A stretch of 6,009 nucleotides of DNA from CAJQND01 sp051010055 (GTDB lineage Bacteria > Pseudomonadota > Alphaproteobacteria > Rhizobiales > CAJQND01). The notes below the pieces were generated by a model. The model worked only from the letters and a program-made list of their open reading frames with translations, made no database searches and had not been told where the DNA came from. Both the position numbers and the translations under genes were made by a program. The DNA lies in assembly GCA_051010055.1 (NCBI GenBank), contig JBPCVY010000064.1:1-6009 (forward strand). Reading direction: 5' to 3'. Positions within the stretch are counted from its first letter, which is position 1. Each line of letters opens with the position of its first letter. This document shows, piece by piece, positions 1-5,423 of the stretch.

Positions 1-344
1 TTGCCAGGGTGGTGGCCGAAAAGGGCCTTACCGTATTTACCGAGCACACCATCACCACATTGGGGGATTTGGTAGAAGAACTGCGCCATGTGCGCCGCAA
101 TGGCTTTGCAATCGACAGGGAAGAATTTCAGCCCGGTGTTACTTGCGTTGGCTGTGCTGTGCGCGATTTTGCAGGCGCGGTCATCGGCTCCATAGGCTGT
201 TCAATGCCGCAGATGCGCGCCACACCGGAACATGTTGAAGAAACGAAGCAGGCAGTCAGAACCTGCGCCACGAACCTGTCTGAACTTTTGGGAAGCCCTG
301 GCGAGATAGCGGAAGAGGGCTTGGCCGAAAGTCACGGAAAGTAG
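1..344 (+). CDS. IclR-family transcriptional regulator, C-terminal part (5' truncated)
   Basis: The reading frame is open from base 3 and ends with TAG at 342-344, giving about 113 residues; the N-terminal winged-helix DNA-binding domain lies outside the window. What remains fits the end of the IclR effector-binding domain: a GLTVFTEHTIT segment, a helix with LVEELRHVRRNGFAID, then EEFQPGVTCVGCAVRD, a strand with AVIGSIGCS, and a last helix ending in LSELLG. These match the family pattern in which the regulator reads 'G(Y/F)A.D.EE...G..C.A.PV.D..G.V'. IclR proteins bind a small catabolite in this domain and repress or activate adjacent catabolic genes. The GTG at 9 is an internal valine codon, not a credible start, because the domain continues upstream. 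The gene lies only 14 nt before the dehydrogenase and in the same direction, so it is probably co-transcribed with its likely targets. A tail of about 17 residues after LSELLG is unremarkable. Which ligand it senses cannot be told. Confidence 0.9.
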   Translation, partial: ARVVAEKGLTVFTEHTITTLGDLVEELRHVRRNGFAIDREEFQPGVTCVGCAVRDFAGAVIGSIGCSMPQMRATPEHVEETKQAVRTCATNLSELLGSPGEIAEEGLAESHGK

Positions 345-352
345 AGAGGAAG
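345..352 (+). promoter_or_regulatory. Ribosome binding site of the zinc dehydrogenase gene
   Basis: AGAGGAAG follows directly after the TAG stop of the regulator gene. Its GAGGA core ends 8 nt before the ATG at 359, which supports that start over the in-frame ATG at 365. The 14-nt gap leaves no room for a separate promoter or operator, which fits co-transcription. Confidence 0.7.
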
Positions 353-358
353 TAAACA

Positions 359-1522
359 ATGGCAATGCCATCAAATGTGAAGACCGATGCTGACTACCCA
401 GTTCCTGAAACAATGAAGGCCTGGGTGCTTGGCGATCCGGGCGAATTGACCCTTGAGGACAAGCCCGTGCCGGCGCCCGGCAAGGCGGAAGTGCTGGTTC
501 GCATTGATGCGGTGGCCATTTGTGCCACGGATCTGGAAATCATTCATCATGGTCCGCCTGCTCAGATCCAGGGTGGCGGCCCGCACAACAAAGGGTTCAC
601 GCCCGGTCATGAATATATGGGCACGGTCGTGGCGCTCGGCCCCGGGGTGGATGAGCATAACATCGGCGAGCGGGTCACTGTTGAAATTCATGCCGGCTGC
701 GGACAGTGCAAACGGTGCCGCGAGGGCATGTACACCTCATGCCACAACTACGGCAAAAACTACGGCGACGTCGATAAGGGCCACCGCGCAAACGGGTTCA
801 CCACAGACGGCGGGTTTTGCGAATACCAGGTCAATAACATCAACACCTTGGTGCACGTGGACGACAATATGTCCGACGAAGAAGCAACCCTGGTGGTAAC
901 CGCGGGCACGGCTATGTATGGGCTCACCGAGCTTGGCGGACTGGTTGCCGGTGAAAGTGTTGTTGTTACCGGGCCAGGGCCCATCGGGCTTTTGGGCGTT
1001 GCGGTTGCCAAGGCTCTGGGCGCCCAGCCGGTTATTTTGACCGGCACACGGGACAACCGCCTTGATATCGGCACCAAGCTTGGCGCTGATCATGTGATTA
1101 ACGTACGCAAGGAAGACCCGGTTGAAGCGGTGCGCAAAATCACCCACGGCAAGGGCGTTGATTATGTGGTCGAATGTTCTGCTGCTTCAAACGCCATCAA
1201 CGAGGCAGCGCAAATGGTCAACCGCGGCGGCAAGATTTGCCTGGCCGCCTTCCCGCATGAATCACCAGCTGTGGATGTTGCCCATCTGGTGCGCAACAAT
1301 ATCTACCTTTACGGAATTCGCGGTGAAGGAAAATCAGCCACCCACCGGGCCGAAGCCTTCATGCGTCAAAAAAGGTTCGACGCCACACTCATCCACACCC
1401 ACACTTTCCCGATGACGGAACTTCCCGAAGCCCTTCGTTACGCGAAAGACAGGGTTGAGGACGCGATCAAGGTTGTTGTGAAAAACGACCATGCGGTCGC
1501 AAAGCGCCAGGCAGCTGAGTAA
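359..1522 (+). CDS. Zinc-dependent medium-chain alcohol/polyol-type dehydrogenase
   Basis: The 387-residue product has the usual length and order of the zinc MDR family (alcohol, threonine and sorbitol dehydrogenase-like). The N-terminal GroES-like domain carries the catalytic zinc ligands C55 (in AICATDLE) and H84-E85 (in PGHEYMG), with E155 in GGFCEY as a further candidate. A structural zinc lobe is shown by C114, C117, C120 and C128. The Rossmann domain has the glycine motif GPGPIGLLG at about 205-213. The end of the second strand reads LTGTRDNR (227-234): the acidic residue that selects NAD is replaced by G229-T230-R231, which resembles the GSR of NADP-dependent bacterial secondary alcohol dehydrogenases, so NADP(H) use is inferred. 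The likely reaction is reversible oxidation of an alcohol to an aldehyde or ketone in the cytosol. Placement just before a molybdenum hydroxylase suggests the two enzymes act on successive intermediates. The substrate is unknown. Confidence 0.9.
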   Translation: MAMPSNVKTDADYPVPETMKAWVLGDPGELTLEDKPVPAPGKAEVLVRIDAVAICATDLEIIHHGPPAQIQGGGPHNKGFTPGHEYMGTVVALGPGVDEHNIGERVTVEIHAGCGQCKRCREGMYTSCHNYGKNYGDVDKGHRANGFTTDGGFCEYQVNNINTLVHVDDNMSDEEATLVVTAGTAMYGLTELGGLVAGESVVVTGPGPIGLLGVAVAKALGAQPVILTGTRDNRLDIGTKLGADHVINVRKEDPVEAVRKITHGKGVDYVVECSAASNAINEAAQMVNRGGKICLAAFPHESPAVDVAHLVRNNIYLYGIRGEGKSATHRAEAFMRQKRFDATLIHTHTFPMTELPEALRYAKDRVEDAIKVVVKNDHAVAKRQAAE

Positions 1523-1545
1523 ACGGGTAGGGAGATGCAAGAGAT

Positions 1546-2463
1546 ATGTTGAGCTGCGACCAGTATCTGATGCCTGAGAGCCTTGAAGAGGCGCTGCATT
1601 CGCTTGCCGGCGCATCTGATGGGGTCAGGCTGGTTGCGGGTGCAACAGACATCCTGCCCTGGGCGCGTGAAGGGCGCGCCGGCGACGTTCACATCCCAAC
1701 CCTTGTTGATGTGTCCAATGTGCGCGAGCTATCAGGTTACGAAATTTCTGATGGTCAAGTGCGCATCGGAGCGAATGTTCCCTATCAGAGTTTCCTGACA
1801 GATGCTGACTTGCGCGAGCACATGCCGTGCATGCCTTATTGTGCGGTTTGGTTTGCAGATGACCAGATCCGCCAGCAGGCAACCCTAATCGGCAATATTG
1901 TCAATGCATCACCTGCCGCCGATGGCACGCCGCCGGTGATTGCCATGAATGGAACCATCGCAATCGCCCGACTTGATGGGAAAAATGTGGCGGTGCGGGA
2001 GATGGCGGTTGCAGACTTTGTTCTGGGGCCCGGCAAGACGCAGCTGGAGCCAAGTGAAATTGTGGTGGCGGTTACCTGCCGCTCAATGAAGGGCTATGGG
2101 GGATCATTCCAGAAAGTCGGCCAACGGCGCTCCCTTGTCATATCGGCAGCTTGCGTTGCCGGCCTGGTGCGCACAAACAAGAGCGGAACACAATTTGAAG
2201 ATGTGCGCCTTGCGCTGGGCGGGGTTGGCCCGGTACCCGAACGCCTTACCGATGTGGAAGAGGCGCTCAAGGGCAAACCCATCAGCGCGGAACTCATAAA
2301 ACATGCATGCGCGCACACCGGGGACAAGGTGGCATCACGCACACGGCGCGCATACCGGCGCACCGTTGTGCGCGGGTTTGTTGAAGCGGCAATCCTGGAT
2401 GCCCTTGCTGATTGCGGTGTTCAACTCAATTTCGGGGAGATTAAGGAGGCGGCCAATGCCTGA
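1546..2463 (+). CDS. Molybdenum hydroxylase FAD-binding (medium) subunit, CoxM/XdhB-like
   Basis: This 305-residue protein has the typical length of the separate flavin subunit of xanthine dehydrogenase-family enzymes. Residues about 1-175 form the FAD-binding domain, with AGATDIL (31-37, the family's AGGTDLL) and ATLIGNIVNASPAAD (112-126, the family's ATIGGNIxNASPAAD) contacting the flavin. Residues about 185-290 match the CO-dehydrogenase flavoprotein C-terminal domain, including FQKVGQRRSLVISAACVAG and the final RRAYRRTVVRGFVEAAI helix. The subunit takes electrons from the [2Fe-2S] clusters and passes them to NAD+ or another acceptor. The ATG at 1546 places the PESLEEAL helix at the usual distance from the N-terminus. 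Its ribosome binding site is weak (GGGAG at 1530-1534, 11 nt spacing, or GAG closer in). It follows the dehydrogenase by 23 nt and overlaps the next gene by 8 nt, so translation of the two is probably coupled. Confidence 0.93.
   Translation: MLSCDQYLMPESLEEALHSLAGASDGVRLVAGATDILPWAREGRAGDVHIPTLVDVSNVRELSGYEISDGQVRIGANVPYQSFLTDADLREHMPCMPYCAVWFADDQIRQQATLIGNIVNASPAADGTPPVIAMNGTIAIARLDGKNVAVREMAVADFVLGPGKTQLEPSEIVVAVTCRSMKGYGGSFQKVGQRRSLVISAACVAGLVRTNKSGTQFEDVRLALGGVGPVPERLTDVEEALKGKPISAELIKHACAHTGDKVASRTRRAYRRTVVRGFVEAAILDALADCGVQLNFGEIKEAANA
2443..2449 (+). promoter_or_regulatory. Strong ribosome binding site that fixes the start of the [2Fe-2S]/Mo chain
   Basis: AAGGAGG lies inside the end of the FAD subunit gene, 6 nt before ATG 2456. 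The frame is also open upstream to an ATG at 2303, but those 51 codons overlap the conserved C-terminus of the FAD subunit and resemble no [2Fe-2S] protein. From 2456 the protein begins MPDLSVEMEVNGRPV, the usual N-terminus of this ferredoxin fold. Confidence 0.85.
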
Positions 2464-4336
2464 TCTCAGTGTCGAAATGGAAGTCAACGGTAGGCCTGTC
2501 GGGAAACAGGTGGGCGCACATTTGCGTTTGCTTGATTTCTTGCGCGATGAACTTGATTTAACCGGCGCCAAGGAAGGATGCGGCGCCGGGGAATGCGGGA
2601 CATGCTCGGTGTTCGTTGATGGCCAGCTCGTCAAGTCGTGCCTTATGCCGGTGGCCAAGGCGCAGGGCTGCAAAATCGAAACAATCGAGGGGCTTGCGGC
2701 AGGAAGCGATTTAACGCCAGTGCAAAAAGCCTTTCACAAGACCGGCGCAAGCCAGTGCGGTTATTGCATACCGGGCATGGTTATGGCGGCAACTGCAGCC
2801 CTTCGTGAAAACCCAGATGCCGGAACCGAGGAAATCAAAGAACGGCTGGGTGGCAATATCTGCCGGTGCACTGGGTACAGCAAGATTTTCGAAGCGGTTG
2901 AAATCGCCCGTGATGTGATTGCCGGCAAAACGGCACCATCAGCACTGGAACCTGAAACCGCCGGCTCGTCTTACATCGGCAGCAATGTGCGCCGGCTTGA
3001 TGCGCCCAGCAAGGTGTCGGGCAGGTTGCGCTATGCGGGCGATATGGTGATGCAGGGCATGTTGCATATGCAGGTTCTGCGCAGCCCGCACGCCCACGCA
3101 AAAATTGCATCTATTGATGTATCGGCGGCAGAAGCTATGCCCGGCGTTGCATGCGTCATCACATCAAACGACGTGCCGGGTGAAGATGGTTTTGGGGTGT
3201 TTGTTCACGACCAGCCGATAATGGCAACCGGCACGGTGCGCTATGTGGGCGAGGCAATTGCAGCTGTGGCGGCTGAAGATATGGAAACAGCGCGCGCTGC
3301 CGTAAAGGCAATCAAGGTGCAGTATGAACAGCTGCCTGCCGTGTTCGACCCGGAAGAGGCCATGAAGGATGGCGCGCCGGTTGTTCACGATTATGCTGTA
3401 AACAACATCGTCAAACACATTCCCATCCGCAAAGGTAATGTGGAACAGGGCTTTGAAGAAGCCGATTTGGTGATTGAACAGACGTATGAAACGCAGCAGG
3501 TTGAGCACGCCTATCTGGAGCCGGAAGCAGGCCTAGCATATGTTGACCATGAAGACGTGGTGACAATTGTTTCGCCAAGCCAGAACATTACTCACCACCG
3601 TCACATGCTCTCCAAAATCATCGACAAGCCCATTAACAAGGTGCGGTTTATCATGAGCCCGGTGGGGGGCGGTTTCGGCGGCAAAGAAGACATGATCTAC
3701 CAGGGCATGCTGGCCCTGGTGGCAATGAAAACCCATCGGCCCGTACGCCTTGTTTTCACGCGCGAAGAATCCATCATCTCCACTGCAAAGCGCCACCCGG
3801 CCCGCATTACCTACAAGATGGGCTTGAGGAAGAATGGCCGCATCACCGCTGTCTCTTTCAAGATGATTTCAGATGGCGGCGCTTACGGCATGTCTACCGA
3901 AGGGGTCATGCGGAAAGCGGCAATCTTGTCATGCGGCCCGTACAACATTGCAAACGTCAAGATTGATACCATCGGTGTTTACACCAACAACACACCGTCC
4001 GGAGCCTTCCGCACATTCGGCGCAATGCAGGCCCAATTCGCAACCGAATCCCAGCTGGATATGGCAGCTGAAAAGCTCGGCCTTGATCCGTTCGAAATCC
4101 GGCGCATCAACATGATGCAGGACGGCGCCCTCACGCACACCCGGCAAAAGCTTGGTTCTGTCTCGCTGGGTGAGGTTCTGGACGCTGCTGAGGCTGCTTC
4201 ATCCTGGCAGGCAGGCCCGCCTGAAATGCGCGGACAGGAACGGGACGACCTTGGCGGGTCCGGCACCCGGCGCGCCTGCACATTGGGAGCGCGGTTTGAG
4301 AACGTGCGCGGCAAATCCGCCAAGGAGGTGGCGTGA
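2456..4336 (+). CDS. Fused [2Fe-2S] and N-terminal molybdopterin-domain chain of a molybdenum hydroxylase (Mop-like, split)
   Basis: The product has 626 residues. Residues about 5-75 are a plant-type ferredoxin domain with cluster ligands C42, C47, C50 and C62. Residues about 80-155 are the helical second cluster domain with C101, C104, C136 and C138. After a linker, residues about 187-295 form the a/b hammerhead domain (SGRLRYAGDM, VRYVGEAIAAVAAE). Residues about 315-560 are the first molybdopterin-binding domain, with GGGFGGKED at 404-412 and GAFRTFGAMQ at 516-525. The [2Fe-2S] modules normally form a separate small subunit of about 160 residues; fusion to the Mo domain without an FAD domain is the layout of Desulfovibrio aldehyde oxidoreductase (Mop, about 907 residues). 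Here the chain stops after the first Mo domain, with a G/R-rich tail at about 585-626 of no recognised family. It lacks the catalytic glutamate, which is in the next gene, so it must pair with that product. It overlaps the FAD gene by 8 nt and the next gene by 1 nt. Confidence 0.9.
   Translation: MPDLSVEMEVNGRPVGKQVGAHLRLLDFLRDELDLTGAKEGCGAGECGTCSVFVDGQLVKSCLMPVAKAQGCKIETIEGLAAGSDLTPVQKAFHKTGASQCGYCIPGMVMAATAALRENPDAGTEEIKERLGGNICRCTGYSKIFEAVEIARDVIAGKTAPSALEPETAGSSYIGSNVRRLDAPSKVSGRLRYAGDMVMQGMLHMQVLRSPHAHAKIASIDVSAAEAMPGVACVITSNDVPGEDGFGVFVHDQPIMATGTVRYVGEAIAAVAAEDMETARAAVKAIKVQYEQLPAVFDPEEAMKDGAPVVHDYAVNNIVKHIPIRKGNVEQGFEEADLVIEQTYETQQVEHAYLEPEAGLAYVDHEDVVTIVSPSQNITHHRHMLSKIIDKPINKVRFIMSPVGGGFGGKEDMIYQGMLALVAMKTHRPVRLVFTREESIISTAKRHPARITYKMGLRKNGRITAVSFKMISDGGAYGMSTEGVMRKAAILSCGPYNIANVKIDTIGVYTNNTPSGAFRTFGAMQAQFATESQLDMAAEKLGLDPFEIRRINMMQDGALTHTRQKLGSVSLGEVLDAAEAASSWQAGPPEMRGQERDDLGGSGTRRACTLGARFENVRGKSAKEVA
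4322..4328 (+). promoter_or_regulatory. Ribosome binding site and TGATG junction between the two Mo-domain genes
   Basis: AAGGAGG sits inside the last codons of the upstream gene, 7 nt before ATG 4336. The upstream stop codon and this start share one base (TGATG at 4334-4338), an arrangement typical of termination-reinitiation coupling. The GTG at 4333 in the same frame is a possible alternative start (4 nt closer), but the ATG fits the spacing better. A dedicated start signal at this point argues that the downstream half is translated as its own protein. Confidence 0.8.
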
Positions 4337-5331
4337 TGGAGCGCAAGATGAAAGGCCGGGGCGTTGCTGCAAGCTGGTATGGTATTGCCCGCACAGCAAC
4401 CATAGACCGGGCCGGCGCCTGGGCAGAACTTGATGATGGCGGCACGGCAAAGATTGTCACCGGCGTTACAGAAATCGGTGAAGGCATTTTGACTGTCCTT
4501 GCGCAAATCGCTGCTGAAGAACTGGGCATCAAACCGGAAGACATCACCATTGGTGATAATGACACTGCCCGTTCACCGGAAGCTGCCCATGCCGGGGCAA
4601 CGCGCCAGACCTATATGATCGGCAATTCGGTGGCCGTCGCCTGCCGGGATGCGCGCGCAAAGCTTGATAAAGAGCTGGCCGAGGTTTGGGACGTTGACGA
4701 GGCCACCATAGAAGCCTTTGACGGGGAAATCTGGTCCAAAGGCACCAATCTCAAATTGACCATGGAAGAAGCTGTGGCCTTATGCAAAAGCCGCGGCGTG
4801 GTGCCGGTTGGTTCAGGCTCCTTTACAGCCCACGGTACCGGCCTTGACCCGGAAGATGGCTCAGGCAGCCCCTGGCAGGCTTATGTTTATGGCTGCCAGG
4901 TTGCCGAGGTTGAGGTTGATACAGTTACCGGAGAAACACAGGTGCTGGGTGTTTGGGCCGCCCATGATGTGGGGCGCGCAATCAATCCGCGCGGCGTTGA
5001 AGGCCAGATCGAAGGGGGCATTGTCCAAGGTCTGGGCCAGGCACTGATGGAGGATTACAAACTTGAAGATGGCCACACCACAACCCACGGGTTCGCCAAA
5101 TATATCCTGCCGACAGCGCTCGATATTCCTGAAATCACATCGGTAATCATCGAAGATCGCGACCCCGAAAGCCCCCTTGGCGCCAAGGGAATTGGCGAGC
5201 CGGCCCTGGTGCCGACCGCACCTGCTATCATGAATGCAATTTACGACGCCATTGGTGTTCGTATCACGTCGTTGCCAGCCACACCGGAGAAAGTCCTCGC
5301 CGGATTGGCGGCCAGGGAAAGGACTCGTTGA
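4336..5331 (+). CDS. C-terminal molybdopterin-binding domain of a molybdenum hydroxylase, as a separate chain
   Basis: This 331-residue protein begins MERKMKGRGVAASWYG, which corresponds to the 'GrGvA' strand that normally opens the second half of the large subunit in xanthine dehydrogenase/aldehyde oxidase enzymes. Further landmarks are TGVTEIGEG (42-50, usually E.GQG), LAQIAAEELGI, the DNDTARSPEA loop, TRQTYMIGNSVA, AAHDVGRAINP, and near the end GAKGIGEP, whose E288 is the conserved glutamate that acts as base at the molybdenum centre. The domain is complete and ends at the usual place, so only the N-terminal half of a normal large subunit is absent; that half is encoded immediately upstream. 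Together the two chains make 957 residues, close to a Mop-type enzyme. Molybdenum cofactor lies between these two domains in known structures, so assembly of both chains is needed for activity. Cytoplasmic location is likely because no signal peptide is seen. The substrate is unknown; aldehydes or N-heterocycles are usual for the family. Confidence 0.9.
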   Translation: MERKMKGRGVAASWYGIARTATIDRAGAWAELDDGGTAKIVTGVTEIGEGILTVLAQIAAEELGIKPEDITIGDNDTARSPEAAHAGATRQTYMIGNSVAVACRDARAKLDKELAEVWDVDEATIEAFDGEIWSKGTNLKLTMEEAVALCKSRGVVPVGSGSFTAHGTGLDPEDGSGSPWQAYVYGCQVAEVEVDTVTGETQVLGVWAAHDVGRAINPRGVEGQIEGGIVQGLGQALMEDYKLEDGHTTTHGFAKYILPTALDIPEITSVIIEDRDPESPLGAKGIGEPALVPTAPAIMNAIYDAIGVRITSLPATPEKVLAGLAARERTR

Positions 5332-5344
5332 TGGGCCCTGACCC

Positions 5345-5372
5345 TTAACACGCTGGGGAAGATACTCATAAA
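5345..5372 (+). promoter_or_regulatory. Possible sigma-70-type promoter before the binding protein gene
   Basis: TTAACA at 5345-5350 matches five of six bases of the -35 consensus. CATAAA at 5367-5372 matches four of six of the -10 consensus with 16 nt between them. It lies in the only gap over 25 nt in the window (5332-5423). The match could be chance; a second promoter here would allow the abundant binding protein to be made independently of the enzyme genes. Confidence 0.3.
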
Positions 5373-5376
5373 ACCC

Positions 5377-5384
5377 AAGGAGGT
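5377..5384 (+). promoter_or_regulatory. Orphan Shine-Dalgarno-like sequence AAGGAGGT
   Basis: A perfect AAGGAGGT lies 47 nt upstream of the binding protein start. The nearest downstream ATG is at 5400 (15 nt away, longer than normal); it is in frame with the main start and would add eight residues (MFTTGRRK). The closer CTG 5391 would encode only two residues before a stop. The site may be a ribosome standby site, a relic, or support for a longer form of the protein. Confidence 0.35.
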
Positions 5385-5412
5385 ACGACCCTGCACTGAA
5401 TGTTCACAACTG

Positions 5413-5417
5413 GGAGG
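5413..5417 (+). promoter_or_regulatory. Ribosome binding site of the TctC-like gene
   Basis: GGAGG 6 nt before ATG 5424 supports this start over the in-frame ATG at 5400, and it gives a normal short n-region for the signal peptide. Confidence 0.75.
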
Positions 5418-5423
5418 AAGAAC

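Noticed and set aside
737..1147. Open frames on the minus strand inside the dehydrogenase gene
   Set aside because: The + strand gene has complete zinc and Rossmann motifs over this stretch; the antisense frames have none.
1535..1552. Five-codon ORF (ATG CAA GAG ATA TGT TGA) before the FAD subunit
   Set aside because: Probably chance; it is very short, overlaps the true start and shows no feature of a leader peptide.
2303..2455. Longer N-terminus for the [2Fe-2S]/Mo chain, starting at ATG 2303
   Set aside because: These 51 codons lie out of frame over the conserved C-terminus of the FAD subunit and resemble no [2Fe-2S] domain. A strong ribosome binding site and a family-typical N-terminus support 2456.
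4200..4336. Simple frameshift error or pseudogene break in one Mo-subunit gene
   Set aside because: The downstream frame has stops at 4222 and 4297, so one fused frame could only be restored by a shift after 4299. The junction has a well-placed AAGGAGG and a TGATG overlap, and all motifs on both sides are intact. Not fully excluded without related sequences.
4322..4338. Programmed -1 frameshift that makes a fused Mo chain
   Set aside because: The Shine-Dalgarno-like motif could stimulate slippage, but no X XXY YYZ slippery heptamer is present before the stop; reinitiation explains the junction better.
3979..4506. Long open frame on the minus strand (175 codons)
   Set aside because: It is antisense to the conserved Mo-domain genes, shows no recognisable motif and is expected from the GC-biased codon use of the real genes.
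2456..5331. Aerobic CO dehydrogenase (CoxSML) assignment
   Set aside because: The subunit order and fusion differ, and the cysteine of the CoxL active-site loop (AYRCSFR) is absent; the loop reads AFRTFG.
5333..5357. Transcription terminator after the Mo-enzyme genes
   Set aside because: GGGCCC and a short CCC/GGG pairing can be drawn, but the stem is weak and no T-tract follows, so read-through into the binding protein gene is more likely.
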